Counted from the first letter of the stretch, positions 16,420 through 26,274 are shown. The stretch: 64,000 nt of DNA from Burkholderia sp. HI2500 (GCF_002223055.1 NZ_NKFL01000003.1:154615-218614), one strand, 5' to 3'. The notes: generated by a model from the sequence alone, not told the origin. A program made the numbers and translations.

Positions 16420-17703
16420 ATGAACTGGGCGGTGACACGAATCGGCGGGCGCTTCCACTACGGATGGCTCGCGGCGGCGGTGGTATTCCTGATCCTGCTG
16501 GCGGCGGCCGGCACGCGCGCGACGCCGAGCGTGCTGATGGTGCCGCTCGAGCGCGAGCTCGGCTGGAGCCGCGCGGCGATTTCGCTGGCGATCTCGGTGA
16601 ATATCGCGCTGTACGGACTGACGGGCCCGTTCGCGGCTGCCGCGATGCAGCGCTTCGGGCTGCGTCCGACCATTCTCACCGCGCTCGTGACGATGAGCGC
16701 GGGCGTCGCGCTGTCGTCGATGATGACGCAGAGCTGGCAGATGGTCGTGATCTGGGGCCTGATGGTCGGCTGCTCGACGGGCGTTGTCGCGCTGACGCTG
16801 TCCGCGACCTTCGTCACGCGCTGGTTCCATGCGCGGCGCGGCCTCGTGATGGGGATCCTGACCGCAAGCACGGCCACCGGCCAGCTCGTGTTCCTGCCGA
16901 TGCTCGCGGCGATCGCGCAGCGCCATGGCTGGCGGCCGGTCGTGCTGGTCGTCGCGGTCGCGGCCGCGATCGTGATTCCGCTGGTTGCATTCCTGTTGCC
17001 CGAACGGCCGGCCGACGTTCAGCTGCGCCCGTACGGCGAACCGGCCGATGCGCCGGCCGCGCCCGAGGCGACGAAGGAGAACCCGCTCACGGTCGCGTTC
17101 CGCACGCTGCTGACCGCGAGCCGTTCGCGCGATTTCTGGCTGCTGTTCTTCAGCTTCTTCATCTGCGGCGCCAGCACCAACGGTTATGTCGGCACGCACC
17201 TGATCGCGATGTGCAGCGACTACGGGATGACGGAAGTGCAGGGCGCGTCGCTGCTTGCGGCGATGGGCGTGTTCGACCTGTTCGGCACGACGCTGTCGGG
17301 CTGGCTGTCCGACCGCTACGACAACCGCGTGCTGCTGTTCTGGTACTACGGGCTGCGCGGGCTGTCGCTGATCTACCTGCCGCACGCGTTCGGGGTCGAT
17401 TTCTTCGGGCTGCCGCTGTTCGCGATGTTCTACGGGCTCGACTGGATCGCGACCGTGCCGCCGACCGTGCGTCTCGCGACCGACGTGTTCGGCAAGGCCG
17501 CGGCGCCGGTCGTGTTCGGCTGGATCGTCGCCGGCCACCAGCTCGGCGCGGCGTTCGCGGCGCTCGGCGCGGGGCTGCTGCGCGCGAGCCTCGGCACCTA
17601 CACGATCGCGTCGATGATCTCGGGCGGGCTGTGCATCGTCGGCGCGCTGATCGTGCTGCGGATCAACCGCGGCCCGTCGCGGGCAGCCGCGCAGGCGGCC
17701 TGA
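16420..17703 (+). CDS. Major facilitator superfamily transporter
   Basis: The product is 427 aa from the ATG at 16420 (CTGGAG 10-15 nt upstream). About 12 hydrophobic segments are visible. The N-terminal start GGRFHYGWLAAAVVFLILLA, the half-site MQRFGLRPT and the later FDLFGTTLSGWLSDRYDNRV are typical of MFS permeases of the monocarboxylate/oxalate-formate antiporter branch. It is divergent from a TetR regulator and probably controlled by it. The substrate is not predictable; an organic acid or an exported toxic compound are both possible. Confidence 0.88.
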   Translation: MNWAVTRIGGRFHYGWLAAAVVFLILLAAAGTRATPSVLMVPLERELGWSRAAISLAISVNIALYGLTGPFAAAAMQRFGLRPTILTALVTMSAGVALSSMMTQSWQMVVIWGLMVGCSTGVVALTLSATFVTRWFHARRGLVMGILTASTATGQLVFLPMLAAIAQRHGWRPVVLVVAVAAAIVIPLVAFLLPERPADVQLRPYGEPADAPAAPEATKENPLTVAFRTLLTASRSRDFWLLFFSFFICGASTNGYVGTHLIAMCSDYGMTEVQGASLLAAMGVFDLFGTTLSGWLSDRYDNRVLLFWYYGLRGLSLIYLPHAFGVDFFGLPLFAMFYGLDWIATVPPTVRLATDVFGKAAAPVVFGWIVAGHQLGAAFAALGAGLLRASLGTYTIASMISGGLCIVGALIVLRINRGPSRAAAQAA

Positions 17704-17868
17704 GCGCGGCAATCCGATGGCCCGGCCGCCCGCGCGACGGATGGCCGGGCAATGCACGCACGGCGATTTGCATAGCGCGGGAGGATCGGGCGCGCATCGG
17801 CTCAAGCGGGTATGCTTGCGGTTCGCCAGGGCGTTCGCGCCCCTTCATCGATGTCAGCGAGGAACCGC

Positions 17869-18474
17869 ATGTCCGTCAAACCTGCTCCCACCACTGTTTC
17901 GATTCACGACCTGATCGCGGGCCGCTGGAGCCCGCGCGCGTATTCGGATGAAGCCGTCAGCGCCGGCGATCTGCACGCGGTGCTCGAAGCCGCTCGCTGG
18001 GCGCCGTCCGCCTATAACGCGCAGCCGTGGCGCTTCATCGTATTCGACCGCACGCAGGACGAAGACGCATTCAAGCGTGCGTTCGCGACGCTGGTGCCGT
18101 TCAACCAGGGCTGGAATGCGCCGGCGCCCGTGCTGATCGCGGTGACCGCGCACACGCTCACGCCGAAGGGTGAGGCGGCCCCCACCGCGCTGTACGATGC
18201 GGGTGCCGCCGCGATGTCGCTGGTGCTGCAGGCGCACGCACTGGGCCTGGCCGCCCACCAGATGAGCGGCTTCGACGCGAAGGCGTTCCGCGATGCGTTC
18301 GCGATTCCGGCCGACGTCGCGATTCCGTCGATCATCTCGCTCGGTCACTACGGCAACGTCGACAAGCTCGATCCGGTGCTGCGCGACCGCGAGAAGGCGC
18401 CGCGCACGCGCCATGCGATCGGCGAGGTCGTCTATGCGGGCGCGTGGAAGAAGGGTTTCGACGCGGTAGCCTGA
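17869..18474 (+). CDS. Nitroreductase family protein
   Basis: The product is 201 aa from the ATG at 17869, chosen for GCGAGGA about 8 nt upstream; earlier in-frame ATGs add low-quality sequence. This is an FMN-dependent nitroreductase fold: the start LIAGRWSPRAYSDEAV holds the FMN phosphate-binding RSPRAY-like motif, followed by AARWAPSAYNAQPWRFIVFD and the LGLAAHQMSGFD segment. Such enzymes reduce nitro groups, quinones or enones with NAD(P)H. The native substrate is unknown. It appears to be a single gene downstream of the MFS transporter on the same strand. Confidence 0.9.
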   Translation: MSVKPAPTTVSIHDLIAGRWSPRAYSDEAVSAGDLHAVLEAARWAPSAYNAQPWRFIVFDRTQDEDAFKRAFATLVPFNQGWNAPAPVLIAVTAHTLTPKGEAAPTALYDAGAAAMSLVLQAHALGLAAHQMSGFDAKAFRDAFAIPADVAIPSIISLGHYGNVDKLDPVLRDREKAPRTRHAIGEVVYAGAWKKGFDAVA

Positions 18475-18662
18475 CCTGCGTGGCGGACGGGCTGCGTCGC
18501 GCATCCCGCCCGCATCGCTCTCCGGCGCGCCAGGTTGCGCGCCGCCGCCTCCCGGGCCCGTTGCGCGGGACTGGTGGCCGGCCCCGGTTGTGATCCCGCG
18601 GGCTTCATGTTAAAAAGCCCGTCCTTTCCGTTTTCGCGCCGGCCCTGCTGCGGCAATTTCCC

Positions 18663-19913
18663 ATGACTTACTGCGCGATCGATTTCGGCACGTCCAATTC
18701 CGCCGTGGCGCTGCCCGACGGCGACGGCATGCGCCTCGCGCCCGTCGAGGGCGACCACCTGACGCTGCCCACCGCGATCTTCTTCAACAACGACGAAGAG
18801 ACGGTCGAATACGGCCGTGCGGCGCTGGCTTCCTATATCGACGGTTTCGACGGCCGGCTGATGCGCTCGATGAAGAGCATCCTCGGCTCGCCGCTCGCGG
18901 AAACGACGACCGATCTCGGCGACGGCAGCGCGATCGCGTACACCGAAATCATCGCGCGCTTCCTGACGCACCTGAAGCGCAAGGCCGAAGCCCGCGCGGG
19001 CGCGCCGATCGGCCGTGCGGTGCTCGGCCGGCCGGTGTTCTTCGTCGACGACGATCCGCGCGCCGACCGCCTCGCCCAGGACCAGCTCGAGGCCGCCGCG
19101 CGATCGGTCGGCTTTGCGGACGTGCAATTCCAGTACGAACCGATCGCGGCCGCGTTCGACTACGAGTCGCGCCAGCAGGCGGAGCGCCTCGTGCTCGTCG
19201 CCGACATCGGCGGCGGCACGTCCGACTTCTCGCTGGTGCGCGTCGGGCCCGAACGGATGGCGCGGCTCGAGCGCAAGGACGACGTGCTGGCCCACCACGG
19301 CGTGCACGTCGCGGGCACCGATTACGACCGGCGTGTCGAGCTGGCGGCGATCCTGCCCGCATTCGGCTACCGTTCGCTCGACCCCGAAGGGCGCGAGCTG
19401 CCGAACAAGATCTACTTCGATCTCGCCACCTGGCACCTGATCAACACGGTCTACACGCCGAAGCGGCTCGGCGAGCTGAAGCTGATGAAGCACCTTTACC
19501 GGGACGTGCAGCAGTACGACCGGCTCACGAGCGTGGTCGAGCAGCGGCTCGGGCATGCGCTGATGGCGCGTGCGGAAGAAGCGAAGATCGGCGTCGCGGC
19601 GGGCGGGGAGACGATGATCGACCTGAACGACGTGGAAGAGGATCTGCAGATCGCATTCGATGCCGACCGGCTCGTCGACGCGAGCCGCGACGACACCGCA
19701 CGCATCGTCGACGCCGCGCGCGAGACGGTGCGGCTGGCGGGCGTGGCGCCGCGCGATGTCGGCGCCCTGTATTTCACCGGCGGCTCGACGGGGCTCGCGT
19801 TCCTGTCGGGCGCGCTCGCAGGTGCATTCCCGGATGCGCAACCGGTATTCGGCGACCGTCTCGCGAGTGTCGCGACGGGCCTCGGCATTCACGCGCAGCG
19901 ATTGTTCGGTTGA
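18663..19913 (+). CDS. yegD: Hsp70-family protein, YegD-like
   Basis: The product is 416 aa. Actin-like ATPase motifs are present: phosphate-1 IDFGTSNSAVALPDG, phosphate-2 VLVADIGGGTSDFSLVRVG, and adenosine motif YFTGGSTGLAFLSGAL. It is much shorter than DnaK (about 640 aa) and lacks the substrate-binding and lid domains, as in the YegD group of short Hsp70-like proteins. It is probably a cytoplasmic ATPase; clients and partners are unknown. It is followed by a bidirectional terminator shared with cspA. Confidence 0.88.
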   Translation: MTYCAIDFGTSNSAVALPDGDGMRLAPVEGDHLTLPTAIFFNNDEETVEYGRAALASYIDGFDGRLMRSMKSILGSPLAETTTDLGDGSAIAYTEIIARFLTHLKRKAEARAGAPIGRAVLGRPVFFVDDDPRADRLAQDQLEAAARSVGFADVQFQYEPIAAAFDYESRQQAERLVLVADIGGGTSDFSLVRVGPERMARLERKDDVLAHHGVHVAGTDYDRRVELAAILPAFGYRSLDPEGRELPNKIYFDLATWHLINTVYTPKRLGELKLMKHLYRDVQQYDRLTSVVEQRLGHALMARAEEAKIGVAAGGETMIDLNDVEEDLQIAFDADRLVDASRDDTARIVDAARETVRLAGVAPRDVGALYFTGGSTGLAFLSGALAGAFPDAQPVFGDRLASVATGLGIHAQRLFG

Positions 19914-19962
19914 ATGCGGGCGGCTGAAAGGCCGCGATGCCGGTCGACCGGCGCCGAAAAAC

Positions 19963-19992
19963 AAAAAGCCCCGCCGAAGCGGGGCTTTTTTT
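19963..19992. terminator. Bidirectional terminator between the yegD-like gene and cspA
   Basis: AGCCCCGC-CGAA-GCGGGGCT (19967-19986) is flanked by A5 on the left and a T run on the right, so it can stop transcripts arriving from both convergent genes. Confidence 0.9.
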
Positions 19993-20012
19993 CACGAATT
20001 ATCGCGCCAAGC

Positions 20013-20216
20013 TTAGACCGGACGGATGTTCGCAGCTTGCAGACCCTTCGGGCCCGTCTTCACTTCGAATTCAACCTTCTGGTTTTCTTGCAGCGTCTTG
20101 AAGCCTTCGACGCGGATTTCCGAGAAGTGCGCGAACAGATCGTCGCCGCCGCCTTCCGGGGTGATGAAGCCGAAGCCCTTTGCGTCATTGAACCACTTGA
20201 CGGTACCGGTTGCCAT
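20013..20216 (-). CDS. cspA: Cold-shock protein (CspA family)
   Basis: The product is 67 aa, the exact usual length. The RNA-binding motifs RNP1 (KGFGFI) and RNP2 (LFAHF) are present within a single cold-shock domain beginning [18 protein letters not shown]. These proteins bind single-stranded RNA or DNA and melt mRNA structure. AGGA lies 10-13 nt before the ATG. The stretch upstream (to 20636) is long and AT-richer, consistent with the long structured 5' leader seen in many csp mRNAs. Whether this paralogue is cold induced cannot be told from the sequence. Confidence 0.95.
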   Translation of the reverse strand: MATGTVKWFNDAKGFGFITPEGGGDDLFAHFSEIRVEGFKTLQENQKVEFEVKTGPKGLQAANIRPV

Positions 20217-20636
20217 GTTACTTGTTCCTAAAAAGATAAAACGGGGCCGAGGCCCATGGGGTGCGGAAAATCAAGGAAGGGGTAATAGGACCAACCGGAG
20301 TACCGTTGATGGGCGAACTACGAAAGAACCAATTCACTCGCCACTTGAAATCCTGCGAAGTCCTTTATACGGCTTATCAACCGCGTGGTCAACCGTATTT
20401 CCATGGACTCAGGGTTATTGCGGAGATCAGGTTTACAAAGCTTGCAAACGATGCGAATTTTTTGTAGGGGCCGAACGATTTTGGCGCCACGTTTGAGGTG
20501 CAACCGTTAAACTACGCGCCGCGTGGACGGGTTGCCCCGATCGGGTGACACGCCCCCCCAAAATTGCGTGCGCGGTGCTGTCCGAGCCGATCCCGGACCG
20601 CGGGCCGACCATGCTTTTTGAGACACAGGAGAGGAT
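20217..20636. other. 420-nt divergent intergenic region upstream of cspA
   Basis: No gene is seen. The part 20270-20480 is clearly richer in A+T than the genome and would be transcribed as the cspA leader if its promoter lies near the permease side, as in other csp genes. A GC-rich segment from about 20480 and AGGAGAGGA at 20627 serve the permease. No promoter hexamers could be fixed with confidence. Confidence 0.45.
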
Positions 20637-22235
20637 GTGAAGAGTTCTATTCAACGGAACATCGGCCCGTTTGCATTGATGCTGACGGGGCTGGGTTCGA
20701 TTATCGGCTCGGGCTGGCTGTTCGGCGCCTGGAAGGCCGCGAAGATTGCCGGTCCGGCGGCGATCTGCGCATGGATCATCGGCGCTGTCGTGATTCTCGC
20801 CATTGCACTGACTTACGCGGAATTGGGCGCGATGTTCCCCGAGTCGGGCGGCATGGTGCGCTACGCGCGCTACTCGCACGGTTCGCTGGTCGGTTTCATC
20901 AGTGCGTGGGCGAACTGGATCGCGATCGTATCCGTGATCCCGATCGAGGCTGAAGCGTCGATCCAGTACATGAGCACGTGGCCGTATCCGTGGGCGCACG
21001 CACTGTTCGTGAACGGTGAATTACAGACGCTCGGCCTGCTGTTGTCGGCCGTGCTGGTCGTCATCTACTTCATGCTGAACTACTGGGGCGTCAAGGCCTT
21101 TGCGCGGGCGAACACCGCGATCACGATCTTCAAGTTCCTGATCCCCGGCCTCACGATCCTCGGCCTGATGCTGACGAGCTTCCATTCGGAGAACCTCGGC
21201 ACGGCATCGAATGCAAGCTTTGCGCCGTACGGCTGGTCGGCGGTGCTGACCGCGGTCGCGACGAGCGGCATCGTGTTCGCGTTCAACGGCTTCCAGAGCC
21301 CGGTGAACCTGGCCGGTGAAGCGCGCAACCCGTCGCGCAGCGTGCCGTTCGCGGTGATCACGTCGATCCTGCTCGCGCTCGTGATCTACGTGCTGCTGCA
21401 GATGGCGTATATCGGCTCGGTGAATCCGGCCGACGTCGCGAAGGGCTGGGCGCACTTCAACTTCTCGTCGCCGTTCGCGGAACTCGCGATCGCGCTGAAC
21501 CTGAACTGGCTCGCGATCCTGCTGTATGTCGACGCGTTCATCAGCCCGAGCGGCACCGGTACGACCTACATGGCGACGACCACCCGCATGATCTACGCGA
21601 TGGAGCGCAACAACACGATGCCGAAGATGTTCGGCAACGTGCACCCGATCTACGGCGTGCCGCGCCAGGCGATGTGGTTCAACCTGCTGGTGTCGTTCAT
21701 CTTCCTGTTCTTCTTCCGCGGCTGGAGCTCGCTCGCGGCAGTGATCTCGGTGGCGACGGTGATTTCGTACCTGACCGGCCCGATCAGCCTGATGGCGCTG
21801 CGCCGTTCGGCGACCGACATCGAGCGTCCGCTGTCGATTCCGCTGATGAAGCTGATCGCCCCGTTCGCATTCGTCTGCGCGTCGTTGATCCTGTACTGGG
21901 CGAAGTGGCCGCTGACGGGCGAGATCATCCTGCTGATGATCGTCGCGCTGCCGGTGTACTTCTACTTCCAGGCGAAGTCGGGCTGGACCGGCTGGGGCGA
22001 CGACCTGAAGGCTGCCTGGTGGCTGGTCGCGTACCTGCCGACGATGGCCGTGCTGTCGCTGATCGGCAGCAAGGAGTTCGGCGGCCACGGCGTGCTGCCG
22101 TACGGCTGGGACATGGTGGTCGTCGCGGCGATCTCGCTGGTGTTCTACTTCTGGGGCGTGAATACCGGCTACCGGACCAAGTATCTCGACGAGCGTGAAT
22201 CGCACGACGAGATCCTCGAGGGGGTCGGTGCCTGA
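20637..22235 (+). CDS. APC-family amino-acid permease
   Basis: The product is 532 aa with a GTG start; AGGAGAGGA lies directly upstream (20627-20635). It is a polytopic inner-membrane protein with about 12 hydrophobic segments and the APC start PFALMLTGLGSIIGSGWLFG, which forms the substrate-binding unwound helix. Other family segments are ELGAMFPESGGMVRYARYSH and SPVNLAGEARNPSRSVPFAV. It is a proton- or sodium-coupled amino-acid or amine transporter; the substrate is not clear, and the branch resembles aspartate/putrescine-type permeases of beta-proteobacteria. A strong terminator follows. Confidence 0.88.
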   Translation: MKSSIQRNIGPFALMLTGLGSIIGSGWLFGAWKAAKIAGPAAICAWIIGAVVILAIALTYAELGAMFPESGGMVRYARYSHGSLVGFISAWANWIAIVSVIPIEAEASIQYMSTWPYPWAHALFVNGELQTLGLLLSAVLVVIYFMLNYWGVKAFARANTAITIFKFLIPGLTILGLMLTSFHSENLGTASNASFAPYGWSAVLTAVATSGIVFAFNGFQSPVNLAGEARNPSRSVPFAVITSILLALVIYVLLQMAYIGSVNPADVAKGWAHFNFSSPFAELAIALNLNWLAILLYVDAFISPSGTGTTYMATTTRMIYAMERNNTMPKMFGNVHPIYGVPRQAMWFNLLVSFIFLFFFRGWSSLAAVISVATVISYLTGPISLMALRRSATDIERPLSIPLMKLIAPFAFVCASLILYWAKWPLTGEIILLMIVALPVYFYFQAKSGWTGWGDDLKAAWWLVAYLPTMAVLSLIGSKEFGGHGVLPYGWDMVVVAAISLVFYFWGVNTGYRTKYLDERESHDEILEGVGA

Positions 22236-22278
22236 CGCGTGACCTGCCGCCGGATTCGGCGGCGGCAGCAAGCAGCGT

Positions 22279-22316
22279 AAAAAAACCCGCCCGAGCGATG
22301 CTCGGGCGGGTTTTTT
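22279..22316. terminator. Bidirectional terminator between the permease and dioxygenase genes
   Basis: CCCGCCCGAGC-GAT-GCTCGGGCGGG (22286-22310) is an 11-bp perfect stem with A runs before and six T residues after it. Confidence 0.92.
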
Positions 22317-22347
22317 GTTGGGCGGTCGGCGGCTGCCGCCCGACCGC

Positions 22348-23139
22348 TCAGGCGGTCGTGCCGGCGAACACGTAGTTCGTCATCGCGAGCACGCGCTGGT
22401 ACGTGCCGAGCGACTGGATGCCGAGCTGGTAGTCGTCGTCCGCCGCGCCGAGTGCCGTGAACACCGGCAGCAGATGCTCGTCGGTCGGATGCATCAGCGC
22501 CGCGTGCGGCGCCTGCCGGCGGTAGTCGAGCAGCGCGTCGACGTCGCGCGCGGCCAGCTTCGCCTCGAACCAGTCGGTGAATTCCGCGACGCGCGGGTCC
22601 GCATCCTCCGGTGCCGCACCGAAATCGGCGGCGCGCAGGTTGTGCGTGATCTGGCCGGAGCCGATCACCATCACGCCCTCGTCGCGCAGCGGTCGCAGCG
22701 CGCGGCCGAGCGCGAAGTGGTGGGCGGCATCCGCGCGCGGCTGGATCGACAGTTGCGCCACCGGCACGTCGGCTTCCGGAAACATCAGCAGCATCGGCAC
22801 CCACGCGCCGTGGTCGAGGCCGTGCTCGGTCGTCGCGGTCTCGATGCCGGCCGCATTCAGCAGCCCGGCCGCGCGTTCGGCGACGTCGGGCGCGCCGGGC
22901 GCCGGGTAGCGGACGTCGTACAGCGCCTGCGGAAAGCCGTAGAAATCGTGGATCGTTTCCGGATGCGCGGCAATGCTGGCGACGGGGCGCTGCGTGCCCC
23001 AGTGCGCGGACAGCATCAGCACCGCGCGCGGGCGCGGCAATTCGGCGGCGAGGTGCGTGAACGCGCCGGACGGCAGCGTCGGGTCGATCGGCAGCGTCGG
23101 GGCGCCGTGGGACAGGTAGAGCGAAGGCAAGCGGTTCAT
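22348..23139 (-). CDS. ygiD: LigB-type extradiol dioxygenase (4,5-DOPA dioxygenase, YgiD-like)
   Basis: The product is 263 aa from the ATG at 23139; the open frame extends upstream but without family features. This is a class III extradiol ring-cleavage dioxygenase: MNRLPSLYLSHGAP with H11, SAHWG with H46, the EHGLDHGAWVP segment and GSGQITHN. These histidines bind the catalytic metal in the DODA/YgiD family, usually Zn or Fe. YgiD opens L-DOPA at the 4,5 position; other catechols may be the true substrate here. It is a single gene on the minus strand with a bidirectional terminator downstream. Confidence 0.88.
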   Translation of the reverse strand: MNRLPSLYLSHGAPTLPIDPTLPSGAFTHLAAELPRPRAVLMLSAHWGTQRPVASIAAHPETIHDFYGFPQALYDVRYPAPGAPDVAERAAGLLNAAGIETATTEHGLDHGAWVPMLLMFPEADVPVAQLSIQPRADAAHHFALGRALRPLRDEGVMVIGSGQITHNLRAADFGAAPEDADPRVAEFTDWFEAKLAARDVDALLDYRRQAPHAALMHPTDEHLLPVFTALGAADDDYQLGIQSLGTYQRVLAMTNYVFAGTTA

Positions 23140-23349
23140 GGTGGTGGCCTGCAGAGGGATTTGCCTGTGACTATAGGCGCGCACCGGATATTGATAAATC
23201 CGCGTTTTGGAATTTGATTGACGCTTGTTTGTTGATAATCCGGGCGGCGCCGTGCGCTTCACGGCAGCTGGACGCTGTATGCACGAAATTGAGTGAATTT
23301 CAGTGAAAATCGGCGCAGATGTGCGGCGAACGGATCGTGGGGTGCTCGC

Positions 23350-23946
23350 TTACTGCGCGTGTCGGATACCGGCCCACGGCGTCGTCAGCGGTGCGCTGAG
23401 CGCGAACAGGTCGAGTACGCGTGTGACGGTCTGGTCGACGAGTTCCTCGATCGTCTTCGGCATCGCGTAGAACGCGGGCAGCGGCGGGAAGACGATGCCG
23501 CCCATTTCGGTGACGGCCGTCATGTTGCGCAGATGCGCAAGGTTGAACGGCGTTTCGCGCACCATCAGCACGAGGCGGCGGCGTTCCTTCAACGTGACGT
23601 CGGCTGCGCGCGTGATCAGGTTGTCGGACAGCCCGTGCGCGACGCTCGCGAGCGTTTTCATCGAGCAGGGCGCGATCACCATGCCGTCGGTCGCGAACGA
23701 CCCCGATGCGATCGTCGCGCCGACGTCGCGCACCGAATGCACGACGTCCGCACGGCTTTCGACATCCGCCTTCGACAGCTTCAGTTCGTGCTGGATGTTG
23801 AGCCAGCCGGCGTTCGAAATCAGCAGGTGCGTTTCGACGCCGCCGGCGGCGCGCAGCAGGTCGAGCAGCCGGACGCCGTAGATCGCGCCGGTGGCGCCGG
23901 TGATCGCGACGATCAGCCGGCGTGGCGGCGCGCTGGGAGATGCCAT
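23350..23946 (-). CDS. ubiX: Flavin prenyltransferase UbiX
   Basis: The product is 198 aa. UbiX attaches a dimethylallyl unit to FMN, making the prenylated cofactor used by UbiD decarboxylase in ubiquinone synthesis. Family features: the N-terminal flavoprotein start LIVAITGATGAIYGVRLLDL, SGSFATDGMVIAPCSMKTLA, and the conserved tail segment ETPFNLAHLRNMTAVTEMGG. The length is normal. It is last in the minus-strand run hemA, prfA, prmC, grxD, ubiX, 16 nt after grxD, so probably co-transcribed with it. No ubiD is in this window. Confidence 0.95.
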   Translation of the reverse strand: MASPSAPPRRLIVAITGATGAIYGVRLLDLLRAAGGVETHLLISNAGWLNIQHELKLSKADVESRADVVHSVRDVGATIASGSFATDGMVIAPCSMKTLASVAHGLSDNLITRAADVTLKERRRLVLMVRETPFNLAHLRNMTAVTEMGGIVFPPLPAFYAMPKTIEELVDQTVTRVLDLFALSAPLTTPWAGIRHAQ

Positions 23947-23962
23947 CGAAAGGAGGGGCGTA

Positions 23963-24274
23963 TTACGCGGCGGCGAACAGTTGCTGCAGTTCGCCCGACT
24001 GGTACATCTCCATCATGATGTCCGAGCCGCCGATGAATTCGCCCTTCACGTAGAGCTGCGGGATGGTCGGCCAGTTCGAGAATGCCTTGATGCCCTGGCG
24101 GATCTCGTCGTCTTCGAGGACGTTGACCGTCTTGAACTGGTCGACGCCGCAGGCTTTCAGCACCTGGACGGCGCGGCCCGAAAAGCCGCACATCGGGAAT
24201 TGTGCGTTGCCCTTCATGAAGAGCACGACCTGGTTTTCGTCGACGATTTGCTTGATACGTTGTTGGGTGTCCAT
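23963..24274 (-). CDS. grxD: Monothiol glutaredoxin GrxD
   Basis: The product is 103 aa with the monothiol active site CGFS (C29) and the glutathione-binding segments [20 protein letters not shown]. GrxD-type proteins bind [2Fe-2S] clusters with glutathione and, usually with BolA, take part in iron-sulfur cluster delivery and iron sensing. It sits between prmC and ubiX, an arrangement repeated in Burkholderia and relatives. Length and motif are fully typical. Confidence 0.96.
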   Translation of the reverse strand: MDTQQRIKQIVDENQVVLFMKGNAQFPMCGFSGRAVQVLKACGVDQFKTVNVLEDDEIRQGIKAFSNWPTIPQLYVKGEFIGGSDIMMEMYQSGELQQLFAAA

Positions 24275-24341
24275 GACTGACCTTGCGTTAGCGGGGCGTT
24301 AGATCGAAATGATAGCGGATTTCAACCGGGCGGGCCGGGCA

Positions 24342-25184
24342 TCAGCCCGGCAGGCGCCCGCCTGTCGTGCGTTCGATGGCGGCCAGATCGGCAAGCGATT
24401 CGACCGCGACGAAGCCGTGCGAGGCGAGCACCGCGCGTACGGCCTCGGCCTGGTCGTAGCCATGCTCGATCCAGAGCGTGCCGCCCGGTTTCAGATAAGA
24501 GCCGGCGCCCGCGACGATCGTGCGGATCGCGCTGAGGCCGTCGGCATCGTCGGTCAGTGCGCCGCGCGGCTCGAAACGCAGGTCGCCCTGCTCGAGGTGC
24601 GGATCGTGCTGCGCGATGTACGGCGGGTTGCTGACGATTGCGTCGAATGCGAGCGCCGGATCGAGCGCGGCGTACCAGTCGCTCTGCAGCCAGTGCAGCG
24701 GGCCGCCGGGGCGGCGCGCGTCGAGCAGCTTGCCGGCGTTGCGTTGTGCGACCTCAAGGGCGGCCGGCGAACGGTCGAGCGCCCACATGCGTGCATCGGG
24801 ACGCTCGGCGGCGATCGATACGGCGATCGCGCCGCTGCCCGTGCCGAGATCGAGCACGGCCGGATGCGGCAGCCCGTCGATCGCATCGAGTGCGGCTTCG
24901 ACGAGCAGTTCGGTTTCAGGACGCGGGATCAGCACGTCGGGCGTCACGTCGAACGGCCGGCCGAAGAATTCACGCATCCCGACGAGCTGCGCGACCGGCT
25001 CGCCGGCCAGGCGGCGCGCCTCGAGCGCGCGGTAGCGTTCGACCGCGGTCGCGTCGAGCGGCGCGTCGCCGCGCGTGATCAACTGCGTGCGGGTCCAGCC
25101 GAGCGCGTGCGCGAGCAACACGCGCGCATCGACCGCGTCGAGCGGCGACGCGCGCAGCAGTTCGTCGGCGGTGGTGTCGGGCAT
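24342..25184 (-). CDS. prmC: Release-factor glutamine methyltransferase PrmC
   Basis: The product is 280 aa. PrmC methylates the glutamine of the GGQ motif in release factors RF1 and RF2. Seen: motif I VLDLGTGSGAIAVSIAAERP and the catalytic FDAIVSNPPYIAQHDPHL with NPPY, which binds the target glutamine. An N-terminal helical domain of about 90 residues is present, as usual. I use the ATG at 25184, 7 nt after the prfA stop; an ATG at 25202 would overlap prfA. The pairing prfA-prmC is conserved and functional, as enzyme and substrate are made together. Confidence 0.95.
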   Translation of the reverse strand: MPDTTADELLRASPLDAVDARVLLAHALGWTRTQLITRGDAPLDATAVERYRALEARRLAGEPVAQLVGMREFFGRPFDVTPDVLIPRPETELLVEAALDAIDGLPHPAVLDLGTGSGAIAVSIAAERPDARMWALDRSPAALEVAQRNAGKLLDARRPGGPLHWLQSDWYAALDPALAFDAIVSNPPYIAQHDPHLEQGDLRFEPRGALTDDADGLSAIRTIVAGAGSYLKPGGTLWIEHGYDQAEAVRAVLASHGFVAVESLADLAAIERTTGGRLPG

Positions 25185-25191
25185 CGCGGCC

Positions 25192-26274
25192 TCAGTCGGC
25201 ATCGCCGAGCGACGCGAGCAGTTCGGCCTGGTGTTCGCTGACCAGCGCGCTGATCAGTTCGTCGAGGTCGCCGTCCATGAGTGCTTCGAGCCGGTACAAC
25301 GTCAGGTTGATCCGGTGGTCGGTCATCCGGCCCTGCGGGAAGTTGTACGTGCGGATCCGCTCCGAGCGGTCGCCGGAGCCGATCAGGCTCTTGCGCGTCG
25401 CGGCTTCCTTCGCGTGCTGCTCGTGATACTGCTTGTCCTTGATGCGCGCGGCGAGCACCTTCAGCGCGCGATCCTTGTTCTTGTGCTGCGAACGGTCGTC
25501 CTGGCACTCGACGACGATCCCGGTTGGAATGTGCGTGACGCGCACCGCCGAATCGGTCTTGTTGATGTGCTGGCCGCCCGCGCCGGATGCGCGGAACGTG
25601 TCGATCCGCAGGTCGGCCGGATTGATCTCGACCTCGCCGATTTCGTCGGCTTCCGGCATCACCGCGACCGTGCACGCGGACGTGTGGATGCGCCCCTGCG
25701 TTTCGGTGGCCGGCACGCGCTGCACGCGATGGCCGCCCGATTCGAACTTCAGGCGCGAATACGCGCCCTGGCCCGCGATCCGCACGATCACTTCCTTGTA
25801 GCCGCCGAGATCCGACGCGCTCTCCGACATCATTTCGACCTGCCAGCGCTGGCGTTCCGCGAAGCGCAGGTACATGCGCAGCAGGTCGCCGGCGAACAGC
25901 GCCGATTCGTCGCCGCCCGTGCCCGCACGGATTTCGAGGAAGATGTTGCGGTCGTCGTTCGGATCCTTCGGCAACAGCACCTTCTGCAGCTCGGTCTCGA
26001 GGCGGGTCATGCGCTCGCGTGCGCTGCGGATTTCGTCTTCCGCGAAGTCGCGCATCGACAGATCGCCGAGCAGTTCCTGTGCCGCCGTCTCGTCGCTGCG
26101 CGACTGGCGCCACAGCGCGTACTGTTCGACCACCGGGCCGAGTTCCGCATGTTCACGCGTGAGCTTGCGGTACTGGTCGAGGTCGGCCGTGACGTTTTCG
26201 CGGCTCAACAGGTCGTTCAGTTCGGCCAGCCGTGTGGACAGCTGGTCGAGCTTGCGTTGCATGCTCGTCTTCAT
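25192..26274 (-). CDS. prfA: Peptide chain release factor 1
   Basis: The product is 360 aa, normal length. RF1 reads UAA and UAG and triggers peptide release on the ribosome. The codon-reading PAT tripeptide is at residues 188-190 (RVPATETQG) and the catalytic GGQ at 233-235 ([15 protein letters not shown]). It is followed closely by prmC, whose product methylates this GGQ. hemA lies 82 nt upstream on the same strand, the classical hemA-prfA-prmC order. Confidence 0.97.
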   Translation of the reverse strand: MKTSMQRKLDQLSTRLAELNDLLSRENVTADLDQYRKLTREHAELGPVVEQYALWRQSRSDETAAQELLGDLSMRDFAEDEIRSARERMTRLETELQKVLLPKDPNDDRNIFLEIRAGTGGDESALFAGDLLRMYLRFAERQRWQVEMMSESASDLGGYKEVIVRIAGQGAYSRLKFESGGHRVQRVPATETQGRIHTSACTVAVMPEADEIGEVEINPADLRIDTFRASGAGGQHINKTDSAVRVTHIPTGIVVECQDDRSQHKNKDRALKVLAARIKDKQYHEQHAKEAATRKSLIGSGDRSERIRTYNFPQGRMTDHRINLTLYRLEALMDGDLDELISALVSEHQAELLASLGDAD

